From NCBI GenBank assembly GCA_946482425.1, contig CAMLRO010000003.1, positions 1 through 47,246 of the forward strand: a stretch of 47,246 nucleotides of DNA. The letters run 5' to 3'. The notes under the pieces were generated by a model. That model was given only the letters and a program-made list of their open reading frames with translations, was not told the origin of the DNA and made no database searches. Of this stretch, positions 6,776 through 17,126 are shown in pieces (the first letter of the stretch is position 1; each line of letters begins with the position of its first letter). A program made the position numbers and the translations under genes. The DNA comes from an uncultured Lactobacillus sp. (GTDB taxonomy: Bacteria > Bacillota > Bacilli > Lactobacillales > Lactobacillaceae).

Positions 6776-9055
6776 TTAATGTTGCTTTAATTGCCCATTC
6801 ACGTACATTAGTAATTTTTGACTTGGCATTTGTCGCAATTCATTTACAAAAAATATTTGAGACTTAGCAGCTTGATAATATTTTGAATTTGATAATTTAT
6901 TTTTAACAGGATTAGTGACGCCAAATATTTTGTTTTCTTCTAATTGAATAAAATGCAGTTCAAAGAATACTCGCAAAATAAAGAGAATGCTATCGTAACT
7001 TATTTTGATAAAATTACCTACTTTGCGATAGTCCTGCAGTGTAAGTCCGGGGTGAGAGTATATATATTTTAACAAAATTTCAAAATCTGATTTTTGCGGC
7101 AAATGTTGGACTGGCAGTTGATCCATCAGAAAGTGTAAATAAAGTTGTTCGTAACTATTGTTCAACGCAAAATCCAATTCTTTTTGATTGTGAGGTACAT
7201 CAAGAAAAACTGCTACTTCCCCTTCATTGTCATAATCATTTACCAATGTAATTTTTGCAGGATCAATATCAAATAGACTAGAAGCAGAGTTTTTATTTCT
7301 TTTATCAAATAACAAATACCTGTCTGCAAAACCCATCACATATTTTTCATTGCGCAGATCAACCACTGGCTCAGGAACTGCTAATTTTGGTGCAGCAAAA
7401 ATGATCCCCTTTATAATGCCTTGCAATTTTATTTGTTTACGAAAACAATTTTCCTGTAGCTCTATGAATAGCTGATCTATATATGGCAAAAGAATTTTTG
7501 TAAGGAACTTCTTGTTAAATCCCACAACATCAACTTTATTATGGTCTTTACTAATGCTTAATTTGATATGATTTTTATCTTTACCCATGTAAAAACAGCT
7601 GTTAATTTTCGGATGAGTAATGCTAAAAATGGGTTTGACATTATCAGTTCCAAAAGGACCAACCTGTTTGATATCAGCTATAATTTGCAAATCAAGATGA
7701 GAAACAGGTAGTTCACAATCATAATAACGAATATTTTGATTAAAAGTACCCGTAAAACTATCTTCAAATGATTTGCGTAAAGAGGAAATTTTGCTTTCGG
7801 TCATAGACAAGCCACACGCAAAATCGTGACCACCAAATTTCAGAAAAAGTTTATCCTTTAAAGGCTCTAAGGCGTTAAAAAGATTAAAACCATCTACAGA
7901 CCTCCCCGAACCTTTGATAATTCCCTCTTCATTCTTTGTCAGGACTATGGTTGGCTTATGAGTTTTCTCAACTAATTTATTTGCAACCAAGCCCAAAACC
8001 CCTTCATTGAACTTGGGATTATATAAAACTAAAGTTTTATCTCTTTGCCAACCATTATTTTTAATTTGATTAATACAAGATTGATAAACTTCAGCAGTTA
8101 AATTTTTACGTTCATCGTTTAATCCTTCAATCTTATCCGCTATTTTTTCAGCTTCCTCGTCAGTCTCACATAATAGTAAGTCAACGGCTAAACTTGCATT
8201 GGCAAGTCTGCCCACAGCATTTAATCTTGGTGCAATATTAAAGCCAACATCAGTTTCGTCAATATGTCCTAATTGTAAACCGGCATTTTTTATAAGAGCC
8301 CTTAAGCCCGGCCGCTCAGTCTCATTAAGCATTTTTAAACCGCGTTTAACGATAATATGACCTTCTCCGGAAACCTTGACCATATCTCCAATTGTGCCAA
8401 TCATTGCCAGTTCCAATAATTCTGGCATTGAATCCTGCATTAAAGCTCGGCAAATAGTATAGGCCACTCCAGCACCACAATAATCATCAAACGGATATTT
8501 TTGGCCAGGGTAGTTGCAATGCACTAACGCATAGCTTTCAGGAACTTGCTCTTGAAATTTATGGTGATCTGTAATTATTGTATCTACACCTTTACTTTTG
8601 GCAAAAGCAACCTCGTCAACTCCAGTAATACCGTTATCTACAGTAATAATCAGTTTAGTCCCATCTGCTACAATTTTTTTGTAGGCCTCAAGATTTGGTC
8701 CATAGCCATCTTTAAAACGATCGGGAATGAAAAAATGAACATCGGCACCTAAAATGCCCAGTGTTTCCACCATAATAGTAGTGGCTGTAATGCCATCAGC
8801 ATCGTAATCACCATAAATGGTAATTTTTTCGCCCGCATCAATTGCCTGGTTAATCCTGTCAACAGCTTTTTTCATATCGTGCATTAAATAGGGATCTGCT
8901 AAATCATCTTCAGTGGCATTAAACCAAAATTCAATTTTTGCTGCAGTATTTATTCCGCGCAAAGAAAGCAGCTTAGCCGTAATAGGGCTAAGCTGATACT
9001 TTTCAATCAATTCCGGAGCTAATTCTTCACCTTTACGCTCACGCCATTCAATCAT
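6776..9055 (-). CDS. recJ: Single-stranded-DNA-specific exonuclease RecJ
   Basis: RecJ is a 5'-3' single-strand DNA exonuclease acting in recombination and mismatch/base-excision repair. The protein has 759 residues, longer than E. coli RecJ because of the Firmicute C-terminal extension. Seen: DHH-family motif DYDADGITATTIM (about 80-92), TVDNG, ITDHHKF (about 160), the GAGVAY region, and the DHHA1 GG-H motif KFGGHDFACGL (about 410). The last 200 residues form the poorly conserved RecJ C-terminal domain. The start ATG lies 31 bases after lepA, with a weak AAAGG site, so coupling to lepA transcription is likely. Confidence 0.95.
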   Translation of the reverse strand: MIEWRERKGEELAPELIEKYQLSPITAKLLSLRGINTAAKIEFWFNATEDDLADPYLMHDMKKAVDRINQAIDAGEKITIYGDYDADGITATTIMVETLGILGADVHFFIPDRFKDGYGPNLEAYKKIVADGTKLIITVDNGITGVDEVAFAKSKGVDTIITDHHKFQEQVPESYALVHCNYPGQKYPFDDYCGAGVAYTICRALMQDSMPELLELAMIGTIGDMVKVSGEGHIIVKRGLKMLNETERPGLRALIKNAGLQLGHIDETDVGFNIAPRLNAVGRLANASLAVDLLLCETDEEAEKIADKIEGLNDERKNLTAEVYQSCINQIKNNGWQRDKTLVLYNPKFNEGVLGLVANKLVEKTHKPTIVLTKNEEGIIKGSGRSVDGFNLFNALEPLKDKLFLKFGGHDFACGLSMTESKISSLRKSFEDSFTGTFNQNIRYYDCELPVSHLDLQIIADIKQVGPFGTDNVKPIFSITHPKINSCFYMGKDKNHIKLSISKDHNKVDVVGFNKKFLTKILLPYIDQLFIELQENCFRKQIKLQGIIKGIIFAAPKLAVPEPVVDLRNEKYVMGFADRYLLFDKRNKNSASSLFDIDPAKITLVNDYDNEGEVAVFLDVPHNQKELDFALNNSYEQLYLHFLMDQLPVQHLPQKSDFEILLKYIYSHPGLTLQDYRKVGNFIKISYDSILFILRVFFELHFIQLEENKIFGVTNPVKNKLSNSKYYQAAKSQIFFVNELRQMPSQKLLMYVNGQLKQH

Positions 9056-9086
9056 ATGTTTAATTCAGCCTTTTTATATTTATTTT

Positions 9087-10925
9087 CTATTTTGAATTTA
9101 AGCCATCATCATTCATTTTTAAAACAGCCATAAAAGCATCTTGAGGAATTTCAACATGACCTACTGCTTTCATCCGTTTTTTACCCCGCTTTTGCTTTTC
9201 AAGCAGTTTTGCCCTTCTATCAGGATCTCCCGTATGAATTTTCCAAGTAACATCCTTGCGGTAAGGCTTAACAGTGGCACGAGAAATAATTTTTGCTCCA
9301 ATTGCCCCTTGAATATCAACTTCAAAGTTCTGCCGGGGAATTAATTTCTTGAGCATTGATGTCATTTGTCTTGCTCTATTTTGAGCTTCATCACGGTGAG
9401 CAATGAAACTGAGAGCATCAACCACTTGTTTATTCAACAGGATATCAATTTTAACTAAATCAGTTGCCCGATAACCCGTTATTTCATAATCAAGTGAGGC
9501 ATAACCTTTAGTGGAAGATTTTAAATCATCAAAAAAATCATAAATAATTTCGGCTAGCGGCATATTGTAAATTACGTTAACCCGATATTTGTCTAAATAG
9601 TCCATTGTCACAAACTCACCCCGTTTGCGTTGACATAATTCCATCACAGGACCGACAAAATCATTCGGAACCATTACTTCTGCTTTAACAAAAGGTTCCT
9701 GCACTTCCTTATATTCACCTGCAGACGGTAAATCAGAAGGATTATCAATTACTTTGGTCGTACCGTCATTCATAATGGCATGATAATCAACAGAAGGAGC
9801 GGTCATAATTAAGTCTAGGTCAAATTCCTGTTCTAGTCTTTCTTGGACCACATCCATATGAAGCAAACCTAAAAAACCGCAACGAAATCCAAACCCAAGA
9901 GCGGTCGAAGTTTCGGGTTCAAACTCTAGAGCAGCATCATTTAGCTGCAGTTTTTGCAAAGCTTCTTTAAGATCATCGTATTTAGAATTATCAACGGGAT
10001 ACATACCTGAATAAACCATCGGTGGTATCTGACGATAACCGGAAAGTGCTTCAGCAGTTGGGTGCTCAGCCGAAGTAATAGTATCACCAACACGAGTTTC
10101 ACGAACAGACTTAATGTTAGCAGTTAAATAACCAACATCCCCAGCAATTAGAATATCTTTTTTAACCGGGTGTGGACTGGAAACCCCAACTTCAGTAACT
10201 TCATATTCCTTACCAGTATTCATGATTTTTATTTTATCGCCGGGTTTAACCGTACCTTCTTCAATCCGCACAGATAAAACAACACCGCGGTAGTCATCAT
10301 ATTTTGAATCAAAAATCAACGCTTTTAACGGTGCTTGGAGATCCCCATTAGGAGCTGGTATATCTTTAACTATCCGTTCAAGCAACTCCTTAATTCCCTG
10401 CCCGGTTTTGCCGGAAACTTCGACAGCGTCGGAAGCATCTAACCCCAGCATTTCTGTGATTTCCTCTTTAGCCTGCTCAGGATTAGCTGAAGGCAGATCA
10501 ATTTTATTTATAACAGGCAAAATTTCCAAGTCATCATCAATTGCTAAGTATGTATTTGCCAAAGTTTGGGCTTGCACACCTTGCGAAGCATCTACAACTA
10601 ACAGTGCACCTTCACAAGCCGCTAAGGAACGGGAAACCTCATAAGAAAAATCCACGTGTCCTGGTGTATCAATTAGATGAAAAATGTAGTCTTCGCCATC
10701 TTGAGCATGATATTTAATTTCTACTGAGTTCATCTTGATGGTGATGCCGCGTTGGCGTTCCAGCGGCATATCGTCTAACATCTGATTTTTTAATTGGCGT
10801 TCAGATACCGTATCAGTCAACTCTAAAATTCGATCGGCAATCGTCGACTTACCATGATCAATATGAGCTACAATAGAAAAATTGCGAATACGCTTCTGAT
10901 AATCTTGTAATTTTTTTATGTCCAT
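9087..10925 (-). CDS. lepA: Elongation factor 4 (LepA), ribosomal back-translocase GTPase
   Basis: EF4 is a translational GTPase that acts on stalled or mistranslocated ribosomes. The 612-residue length is normal. Seen: G1 AHIDHGKST (about 20-28), G2 RGITI, G3 DTPGH, G4 NKID, domain II, the EF-G-like domains III and V ([17 protein letters not shown]), and the LepA-specific C-terminal domain ending around [12 protein letters not shown]. The start ATG follows AAAGGGTG. First gene of a lepA-recJ(-apt) unit with its own promoter. Confidence 0.98.
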   Translation of the reverse strand: MDIKKLQDYQKRIRNFSIVAHIDHGKSTIADRILELTDTVSERQLKNQMLDDMPLERQRGITIKMNSVEIKYHAQDGEDYIFHLIDTPGHVDFSYEVSRSLAACEGALLVVDASQGVQAQTLANTYLAIDDDLEILPVINKIDLPSANPEQAKEEITEMLGLDASDAVEVSGKTGQGIKELLERIVKDIPAPNGDLQAPLKALIFDSKYDDYRGVVLSVRIEEGTVKPGDKIKIMNTGKEYEVTEVGVSSPHPVKKDILIAGDVGYLTANIKSVRETRVGDTITSAEHPTAEALSGYRQIPPMVYSGMYPVDNSKYDDLKEALQKLQLNDAALEFEPETSTALGFGFRCGFLGLLHMDVVQERLEQEFDLDLIMTAPSVDYHAIMNDGTTKVIDNPSDLPSAGEYKEVQEPFVKAEVMVPNDFVGPVMELCQRKRGEFVTMDYLDKYRVNVIYNMPLAEIIYDFFDDLKSSTKGYASLDYEITGYRATDLVKIDILLNKQVVDALSFIAHRDEAQNRARQMTSMLKKLIPRQNFEVDIQGAIGAKIISRATVKPYRKDVTWKIHTGDPDRRAKLLEKQKRGKKRMKAVGHVEIPQDAFMAVLKMNDDGLNSK

Positions 10926-10957
10926 ATATAATTTGCACCCTTTACTCTATCTTTATT

Positions 10958-10986
10958 ATTATAACAAATTCGTAAGCACCTATAAA
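10958..10986 (-). promoter_or_regulatory. lepA promoter
   Basis: Minus strand: TTTATA (10986-10981), 17 bases, TATAAT (10963-10958), with a TG extension before the -10. The distance to the lepA start is about 33 bases. Confidence 0.7.
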
Positions 10987-11020
10987 ATTAATTAGGGTAA
11001 AGAAATTACTTATCAAACTT

Positions 11021-11059
11021 AAAGGACTAATCCCTCCAATTTTGAAGAATTAGTCCTTT
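11021..11059 (-). terminator. Hairpin after the small dnaJ-distal ORF
   Basis: AAAGGACTAAT and ATTAGTCCTTT form a perfect 11-bp stem with a 17-base loop, 20 bases after the small ORF. There is only a weak U tract on the minus strand, so it may stop transcription inefficiently or protect the 3' end. Confidence 0.5.
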
Positions 11060-11079
11060 AGTTAAACTTTCAAATAATA

Positions 11080-11244
11080 CTAATAATATCTTGCGATGCC
11101 ATTTTTATTTGGCTTGCCATTTTCTTTAAAAAGTCTCATATAATCTTTGAATTTTTTTGCCCAGCAAGGAGCACTGGATTTTATTGACAAACCAGTATCA
11201 TTTTGACACCAGTATTTATAACCTTTTGGGCAACTCAACATCAT
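11080..11244 (-). CDS. Uncharacterised 54-residue Cys-containing protein downstream of dnaJ
   Basis: A small ORF (MMLSCPKGYKYWC opening, ending NGIARYY) in the dnaJ-lepA gap. Its ATG has TGGAG five bases upstream, and its stop is followed by a strong hairpin. The product is basic and cytoplasmic-looking, without a membrane segment or signal peptide, with three cysteines (about residues 5, 13 and 27) and a lysine-rich C-terminal half. It follows dnaJ by 46 bases on the same strand with no terminator between, so it may belong to the heat-shock operon. I do not recognise the family. A chance ORF is possible, but the ribosome-binding site and downstream hairpin argue for a real gene. Confidence 0.55.
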   Translation of the reverse strand: MMLSCPKGYKYWCQNDTGLSIKSSAPCWAKKFKDYMRLFKENGKPNKNGIARYY

Positions 11245-11290
11245 AATTCTCCACTTTGAGAACCATCATTAAAGTAATAATAGCATATTT

Positions 11291-12433
11291 TTATTGCAAC
11301 TTTTCCTTTAATCTCTCAAAGAATCCCTTTTCTTGTGGTGTTATTGAACCACCACCGGCTTTAACGAAATCAACCAGGGCCTGTTTCTGTTTTTCATTAA
11401 TTGATTTTGGAATCTGTACTTGAACAGTGGTAATTTGATCGCCATTACCGTTGCCACGCAAATACGGAACACCTTCACCGTGTATGGTAAATTTCTTGTT
11501 AGGTTGTGTACCAGCAGGAATTTTCAACTTCTTTTCTCCATGCACAGTTTTAACATTAATTTCATCGCCTAAAGTTGCCTGCGCAAACGATATTGGAACA
11601 GTAGTATAAATAGTAGTTCCTTTACGCTCGAAATCTTTTGATGGTTTGATGCGATAACTGATATAAAGGTCACCATAAGGGCCACCATTTTTACCTGCTT
11701 CTCCCTGGCCTTCATAACGTAATTGTTGACCATTATCAATTCCGGCGGGAATATTAACTTCAATGGTATTTTTATTATCAATTACGCCTTTACCATGACA
11801 TGTCTGGCAAGGATGCTCGATGATTACTCCCTTACCATGACATTTGTCGCAAACTGTCTGACGACGAATAACTCCCAACAAAGATTTTTGGGTGATAGTC
11901 ATATAACCAGTACCATTACATTTATCACAGGTTAGCGGGTGCGTTCCTTTTTCAGCACCATTACCTTTACATGTAGGACAGGTTTCACTACGTGTGTATG
12001 AAACTTGAGTCTTTTTACCAGTAATAGCATCCATAAAATCAATGGACAAAGTATAGTCTAAGTCTTCACCACGAGTTGGCGCAGTTGGGTTGGCGCGACG
12101 CTGACTACCACCAGTATCTCCACCAAAGAAGTCATTGAAAATATCACCAAAATCACCAAAGCCGCCAAAATCACTATATCCTTGACCTGCACCGCCAAAG
12201 CCACCCTGACCATTAACTCCGGCGGATCCAAACTGGTCATATTGTGCTTTCTTTTGCTTGTCATGCAAAACTTCGTAAGCTTCATTAACCTTCTTATACT
12301 TTTCCTCAGCACCGGGTTCATGGTTTAAATCAGGGTGGTATTTTTTGGCAAGTTTACGATAAGCAGAGGTAATTTCCTTATCACTGGCATTGCGATCAAC
12401 ACCAAGAACGCTATAGTAATCTTCTTGTGCCAT
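11291..12433 (-). CDS. dnaJ: Chaperone protein DnaJ (Hsp40)
   Basis: DnaJ delivers unfolded clients to DnaK and stimulates its ATPase. The protein is 380 residues. Seen: a J domain with the HPD motif (KKYHPDL, about 31-37), a Gly/Phe-rich linker (about 75-110), four CxxCxGxG zinc-finger repeats ([32 protein letters not shown], about 150-215) and the C-terminal substrate-binding and dimerisation domains. The start ATG follows GGAG. It is the last canonical gene of hrcA-grpE-dnaK-dnaJ, separated from dnaK by a hairpin that may reduce its expression. Confidence 0.98.
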   Translation of the reverse strand: MAQEDYYSVLGVDRNASDKEITSAYRKLAKKYHPDLNHEPGAEEKYKKVNEAYEVLHDKQKKAQYDQFGSAGVNGQGGFGGAGQGYSDFGGFGDFGDIFNDFFGGDTGGSQRRANPTAPTRGEDLDYTLSIDFMDAITGKKTQVSYTRSETCPTCKGNGAEKGTHPLTCDKCNGTGYMTITQKSLLGVIRRQTVCDKCHGKGVIIEHPCQTCHGKGVIDNKNTIEVNIPAGIDNGQQLRYEGQGEAGKNGGPYGDLYISYRIKPSKDFERKGTTIYTTVPISFAQATLGDEINVKTVHGEKKLKIPAGTQPNKKFTIHGEGVPYLRGNGNGDQITTVQVQIPKSINEKQKQALVDFVKAGGGSITPQEKGFFERLKEKLQ

Positions 12434-12457
12434 CTATAAGCTCCTTAACTTTACAAA

Positions 12458-12489
12458 AGAAAAGAACTACTTTTTGGCAGTTCTTTTCT
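12458..12489 (-). terminator. Hairpin between dnaK and dnaJ (partial terminator)
   Basis: AGAAAAGAACT and AGTTCTTTTCT form an 11-bp stem with a 10-base loop, followed on the minus strand by a T-rich run. It sits 22 bases after the dnaK stop and 24 bases before dnaJ. dnaJ has no evident promoter, so this is probably a leaky terminator or mRNA-processing element. Confidence 0.6.
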
Positions 12490-12511
12490 AATTTATTCAA
12501 TTATAAACCCT

Positions 12512-14374
12512 TTACTTATCTGGGTCTACCTTATGAAACTCGCCTTCACCTGCGGAACCACTACCTGAATTGCCATCTTGGGAACCAGGATTTTGTGGTC
12601 CTGCTTGAGGTCCAGCTTGTCCTTGTGCACCTTGAGCCCCACCATTAGCTTGGTACAATTTGACTGCTAAGTCTTGGGCAACTTTAGACAATTCATCCTT
12701 CTTGGTCTTCATCTCATCCAAGTTGTTGTCCTTTTGAGCTTTCTTCAGAGCATCGAGTGCATCTTGAACTTTCTTAGTATCATCATCTGATACCTTGCCT
12801 TTGACATCCTTCAAAGTCTTTTCTGTTGAGAAGATTAATTGATCGACTTCATTACGAAGGTCAACTTCTTCTTTCTTCTTCTTATCCTCTTCAGCATGTT
12901 CTTCAGCTTCTTTTTGCATCTTCTTAATTTCTTCATCGGATAAACCAGATGAACTCTTGATAGTAATCTTTTGTTCTTTACCGGTTCCCATATCTTTAGC
13001 AGAAACATTAACGATACCGTTCTTGTCAATATCAAAAGTAACTTGAATTTGTGGTACACCACGAGGGGCTGCAGGAATATCAGTTAATTCAAACCGTCCT
13101 AAAGTCTTATCATCGGCAGCCATTGGGCGTTCACCTTGCAAAACGTGCACATCAACAGCTGGTTGATTATCAGCAGCAGTTGAGAAAATCTGGCTCTTTG
13201 AAGTTGGAATAGTTGTATTCTTTTCAATAAGTTTGGTAAATACACCACCCATTGTTTCAATTCCAAGTGATAATGGGGTTACATCAAGTAAGACAACATC
13301 CTTAACGTCACCTGAAATGACACCACCTTGAATAGCAGCACCTAAAGCAACAGCTTCGTCTGGGTTAATTGAGTGATCAGGTTCTTTACCAGCCCACTTC
13401 TTAACAGCTTCTTGCACAGCAGGAATACGAGTTGAACCACCGTTTAAAATAACCTTGTCAATATCATTAACTGTTAATTCAGCATCTTTCAAAGCATTAT
13501 CAAATGGAATTTTAGTCTTTTCAACTAAATCAGCAGTCAATTCGTCAAATTTTGCTCTAGTTAAATCAGCTTCCAAATGTAATGGACCAGATTCACCAGC
13601 CGAGATAAATGGTAATGAAATGTGAGTTGAAGACACACCAGAAAGATCTTTCTTAGCCTTTTCAGCAGCATCCTTTAACCTTTGCAAAGCCATTTTATCT
13701 TTAGAAAGGTCAACACCATTTTCATCTTTAAAGTTCTTAATCAACCAATCAATAATCTTGTTATCGAAGTCATCACCACCAAGGTGAGTATCACCATTAG
13801 TTGAAAGAACTTGGAAGACACCGTCACCTAATTGCAAAACGGAAACATCAAAAGTACCACCACCAAGGTCGTAAACTAAAACTTTTTCGTCTTCAGCATC
13901 TTTGTCAAGACCATACGCAAGTGAAGATGCAGTAGGTTCGTTAATTATTCTCTTAACGTCTAAGCCCGCAATTTTACCGGCATCCTTAGTAGCTTGACGT
14001 TGAGCATCATTAAAGTATGCCGGAACGGTAATAACTGCTTCGGTAACCTTCTCACCAAGATAATCTTCAGAGAATTTCTTGATATATTGCAAAATCATAG
14101 CAGAAATTTCTTGCGGTGTGTATGCTTTATCACCAATCTTGACCTTATAATCAGCTTCACCCATGTGACGCTTAATTGAAGAAATAGTATTTGGGTTAGT
14201 AATAGCTTGTCTCTTAGCAACTTCACCGACTTGAATTTCTCCATCCTTGAAAGCTACTACTGAAGGAGTTGTCCGATTTCCTTCTGGGTTAGTAATAATT
14301 TTTGGTTCCTTACCCTCAAGAACAGCAACCGCTGAGTTGGTAGTTCCGAGGTCAATTCCGATAACTTTTGACAT
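12512..14374 (-). CDS. dnaK: Molecular chaperone DnaK (Hsp70)
   Basis: DnaK is the ATP-dependent Hsp70 that folds and rescues proteins with DnaJ and GrpE. The protein is 620 residues. Seen: [12 protein letters not shown] near the N-terminus, the phosphate-loop segment [12 protein letters not shown] (about 170), NGGSTRIP (about 310), the substrate-binding domain with [14 protein letters not shown], and a Gly/Gln/Ala-rich C-terminal tail ending near FHKVDPDK. The start is the ATG at 14374 after AAAGGAAG; an in-frame TTG at 14392 overlaps that site and is rejected. It lies 18 bases after grpE. Confidence 0.98.
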   Translation of the reverse strand: MSKVIGIDLGTTNSAVAVLEGKEPKIITNPEGNRTTPSVVAFKDGEIQVGEVAKRQAITNPNTISSIKRHMGEADYKVKIGDKAYTPQEISAMILQYIKKFSEDYLGEKVTEAVITVPAYFNDAQRQATKDAGKIAGLDVKRIINEPTASSLAYGLDKDAEDEKVLVYDLGGGTFDVSVLQLGDGVFQVLSTNGDTHLGGDDFDNKIIDWLIKNFKDENGVDLSKDKMALQRLKDAAEKAKKDLSGVSSTHISLPFISAGESGPLHLEADLTRAKFDELTADLVEKTKIPFDNALKDAELTVNDIDKVILNGGSTRIPAVQEAVKKWAGKEPDHSINPDEAVALGAAIQGGVISGDVKDVVLLDVTPLSLGIETMGGVFTKLIEKNTTIPTSKSQIFSTAADNQPAVDVHVLQGERPMAADDKTLGRFELTDIPAAPRGVPQIQVTFDIDKNGIVNVSAKDMGTGKEQKITIKSSSGLSDEEIKKMQKEAEEHAEEDKKKKEEVDLRNEVDQLIFSTEKTLKDVKGKVSDDDTKKVQDALDALKKAQKDNNLDEMKTKKDELSKVAQDLAVKLYQANGGAQGAQGQAGPQAGPQNPGSQDGNSGSGSAGEGEFHKVDPDK

Positions 14375-14392
14375 TGATATGCTTCCTTTCAA

Positions 14393-14980
14393 TTATTGTG
14401 CTACAACAACCATTGCTGGTCTTAAAGTACGATCTTTGTATAAGTATCCTTTTTGCAAAACCCGCACAACATGATCTTTTTGATCCTCATTTTCAGCTTC
14501 AACTGTCTGAACAGCTTGGTGCAAATTGGGATCAAACTTCACACCTTCAGCAGTGATTTCACTAATTCCGTGATCTTTCATGGCTTTAACCAGAGAATCA
14601 AGTGTCATTTGCACTCCCTTTTTAAGCTGCTTTGAAGCTTCATCATCAACCTTTGTTGCCAAAGCTCTTTCTAAATTATCCATCGCTGGTAAAACATCTT
14701 TGGCTAAGGATTGTGATTCATATTTAATAAGCTGCGCTCTTTCATTATTATAGCGATTTTGCATATTTTGCATTTCTGCTTGACTGCGCAAGTACTTATC
14801 TTCCAAATCGTCTTTTTCTTTTTGCAACTGAGTCAAATTATGCTGTAATTTACTTTCTAAAGATTCAGGTTTCTTTTTTTCGTTAGCCTTAGCTTGAGAA
14901 TCCTTTTTAGTTTCTTTTGATGCAGCCGCTTCCTTTTGCTCTTTTTTTGAGTTTTTACTATTATTTTCTTCTTTACTCAC
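14393..14980 (-). CDS. grpE: Nucleotide exchange factor GrpE
   Basis: GrpE releases ADP from DnaK. The protein is 195 residues with a charged low-complexity N-terminus (about 1-40, Lys/Glu/Ser-rich), a long coiled coil (about 45-110) and the C-terminal beta domain containing the family signature segment around [20 protein letters not shown]. The start is a GTG at 14980, with GGAGG six bases upstream that overlaps the end of hrcA, so translation is probably coupled. Confidence 0.97.
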   Translation of the reverse strand: MSKEENNSKNSKKEQKEAAASKETKKDSQAKANEKKKPESLESKLQHNLTQLQKEKDDLEDKYLRSQAEMQNMQNRYNNERAQLIKYESQSLAKDVLPAMDNLERALATKVDDEASKQLKKGVQMTLDSLVKAMKDHGISEITAEGVKFDPNLHQAVQTVEAENEDQKDHVVRVLQKGYLYKDRTLRPAMVVVAQ

Positions 14981-14992
14981 GGCTAACCTCCT

Positions 14993-16042
14993 TTATTTGA
15001 ATCTACCATAATAATCAAGTAATTTTTTAGATAGTTCGTTTCTGAAATACTCGAGTAATCCAATCACCTGAGAATACGGCATATTATCAGGGCCAAGTAA
15101 AGCAATTATGCCCTTTCCATGAGAGCCAACGCTGTACTCTGCCGTAAGCAGACTGTAATCCTTTAACAAATCATTTGATAATTCGGATCCTAAACTAACT
15201 CGAACCGGATACCTGTCGCTTTTCAAATTTTGCCTATTATCCAAAATACTGGAAATCAAATCATTATGCTCAATCATTTCATACAGCGATCTTAAATTTG
15301 AAATATCGTCCAAAGAAATGTTGTTAAGCAGGTTAATCTGACCATCAACATAGGTTTGCTCACTGGCAGCATCGTTAATAACATCCTCGACCAAATTAAT
15401 CAGTTCAGAGACATGAGCAACTTTAAGTTTATTGCCCAAAGTCTTTTTAAGATAGTCGGGAGTAACTTGATCTAAAGTTTGACCCACCAGCTGATCGTTA
15501 ATCATGCGCACAGCCTGTTCAATTTCATCACCATTAACATTATAAGGCAAAGTATAAACCTGATCATGAACGTCACCGTCGCTAGTTCCTAAGACGGCCA
15601 TAATCTGTCTGTTAAACAATGGCACGATCCGAAAACCAGTAATAGTTAATTCACTATTTTCAGGACCTTCCGCAAATGCTGTGTAATTGGTTAGATCCGA
15701 TAAAATTTTGACAGCTGCCTGTACGATATCGTTAACCTGATGAAATGGTTGATCAAGCTGACTAATGATTCGCTTGTATACAGAAGATGAAATTTGTAAA
15801 GGTTCAACTAAATTGTCAAGATAATAGCGGTAGCCTTCAGTTGAAGGCACGCGGCCACTAGACAAATGAGTTTTCTCAATCAAACCCTTATCTTCTAAAA
15901 CAGCCATTTCGTTACGAATAGTAGCACTTGAAACCTTAATAGGCAGTTGATTCATAACAGTTTTGGACCCAACAGGATCATGTGTCTGCGTAAAATCATT
16001 GATAATTGTTTTTAAAATTAATTCTTGACGTTCGGTCAACAT
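14993..16042 (-). CDS. hrcA: Heat-inducible transcription repressor HrcA
   Basis: HrcA binds CIRCE operators and represses class I heat-shock genes. The protein is 349 residues. Seen: an N-terminal winged-helix DNA-binding domain ([50 protein letters not shown]) and the C-terminal GAF-like dimerisation part. The start is the ATG at 16042 with GAGGG upstream; a possible in-frame GTG at 16066 lies within the CIRCE repeat and is rejected. It is first in its operon and directly downstream of two CIRCE elements, giving autoregulation. Confidence 0.97.
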   Translation of the reverse strand: MLTERQELILKTIINDFTQTHDPVGSKTVMNQLPIKVSSATIRNEMAVLEDKGLIEKTHLSSGRVPSTEGYRYYLDNLVEPLQISSSVYKRIISQLDQPFHQVNDIVQAAVKILSDLTNYTAFAEGPENSELTITGFRIVPLFNRQIMAVLGTSDGDVHDQVYTLPYNVNGDEIEQAVRMINDQLVGQTLDQVTPDYLKKTLGNKLKVAHVSELINLVEDVINDAASEQTYVDGQINLLNNISLDDISNLRSLYEMIEHNDLISSILDNRQNLKSDRYPVRVSLGSELSNDLLKDYSLLTAEYSVGSHGKGIIALLGPDNMPYSQVIGLLEYFRNELSKKLLDYYGRFK

Positions 16043-16059
16043 AAATATCGCCCTCACTT

Positions 16060-16086
16060 TTAGCACTCAATCCTATTAGGTGCTAA
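16060..16086 (-). promoter_or_regulatory. CIRCE element, promoter-distal (HrcA operator)
   Basis: TTAGCACTC, nine bases, AGGTGCTAA on the plus strand: one arm matches the CIRCE consensus (TTAGCACTC N9 GAGTGCTAA) perfectly and the other differs at two bases. It lies in the leader just upstream of the hrcA ribosome-binding site. Confidence 0.9.
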
Positions 16087-16094
16087 CAATTAAT

Positions 16095-16122
16095 ATGATA
16101 CTAGCTTTTAGCAGAATGTCAA
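16095..16122 (-). promoter_or_regulatory. hrcA operon promoter
   Basis: Minus strand: consensus -35 TTGACA (16122-16117), 16 bases, -10 TATCAT (16100-16095). The -35 lies entirely within the nine-base spacer of the upstream CIRCE, so bound HrcA would cover it. Confidence 0.8.
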
Positions 16123-16134
16123 GTTGAGTGCTAA
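16108..16134 (-). promoter_or_regulatory. CIRCE element, promoter-proximal (HrcA operator)
   Basis: TTAGCAGAA, nine bases, GAGTGCTAA: one arm is a perfect CIRCE half and the other keeps six of nine bases. With the element at 16060-16086 it brackets the -10 region. Confidence 0.8.
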
Positions 16135-16175
16135 CTTTTTTACAAAAAACATTCATCTCTTTAAAATCAATTATA

Positions 16176-17108
16176 CTAATCAATATTTGCAAAATAAGTC
16201 TTAATTTCTGACTCGTCAGCGCTCATTTGTTTTTTTAGATCCTTCAAGTTATCAAATTTAATTTCACCACGGGTATACTTATACCATTTAATTATTATTT
16301 CTTCATCATAGGCTTCTTGATCGAATCCAAATAAATTTGATTCAATATAAAGTTTTTTACCTTCATTAATCGTGACGTTATAGCCCACACTTGTCATAGA
16401 GTCATACCACTTACCTTTAATCTTGGTCTTAGTAGCGTATACTCCAATTTTAGGAACAACTTTGTCCTTAGGCCAAACGAGATTCGCAGTGGGAAAACCA
16501 AGCTTATGACCATTACGTAAACCGTGACCCACATAGCCCGACATAACATACGGAAATCCTAATAACTTCGCAGCCAATTCCATATCCCCACTGGTGATGG
16601 CCCTTTTAATTTCGGTAGAGCCTATTTTTTGGCCATCATACGACTGCTTTGGAACATCAATAATATTGAATCTTCCTTTGGCAAATTTAGGGAAGTTTTT
16701 CATATTGGCAATCTGCTTGGGACCATAAGTATAGTCAAAACCAGCTACAACTATATCGGCATTTAATTTGACAATAATCTTATCAACAAATTCCTGTGCA
16801 GTCAGTTTGCTAAATGCATCATTGAAATGCATCACGAGCAAAAAATCAACTTTTAGTTTCTGCATTTTATAGGCTTTTTCAGCTAGTGTATCAATATAAC
16901 TAACTTCTTTATTTTGATAAATTTCTTTAGGATGCCGATCAAATGTCATTACTACTAATGGTAAATGCTTTTGAATTGCTTTTTCTTTTGCGATTTTGAT
17001 TAATTCTTGATGACCACGATGAACGCCGTCAAAAAACCCTAAAACAAGAATTATTTTTTGAGGAATAATATTTTCCTTAAACGGGTAAGTTAAATGGATA
17101 ATTTCCAC
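16176..17108 (-). CDS. ribF: Bifunctional riboflavin kinase / FAD synthetase
   Basis: RibF makes FMN from riboflavin and ATP, then FAD. The protein is about 310 residues. Seen: the N-terminal nucleotidyltransferase domain with LGFFDGVHRGHQEL (about residues 22-35) and TFDRHP, an internal VAGFDYTYGP, and the C-terminal flavokinase domain with GFPTANL and the IGVYATKTKI segment. I prefer the GTG at 17108, which has GAAGG seven to eight bases upstream and gives the usual EIIHLTYPF opening; a GTG at 17126 directly abutting the truB stop would add six residues. It follows truB, as in many Firmicutes. Confidence 0.95.
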   Translation of the reverse strand: MEIIHLTYPFKENIIPQKIILVLGFFDGVHRGHQELIKIAKEKAIQKHLPLVVMTFDRHPKEIYQNKEVSYIDTLAEKAYKMQKLKVDFLLVMHFNDAFSKLTAQEFVDKIIVKLNADIVVAGFDYTYGPKQIANMKNFPKFAKGRFNIIDVPKQSYDGQKIGSTEIKRAITSGDMELAAKLLGFPYVMSGYVGHGLRNGHKLGFPTANLVWPKDKVVPKIGVYATKTKIKGKWYDSMTSVGYNVTINEGKKLYIESNLFGFDQEAYDEEIIIKWYKYTRGEIKFDNLKDLKKQMSADESEIKTYFANID

Positions 17109-17126
17109 AATAAGACCTTCATTCAC

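Noticed and set aside
14375..14392. In-frame TTG start extending dnaK by six codons
   Set aside because: It overlaps the AAAGGAAG ribosome-binding site of the proper ATG at 14374.
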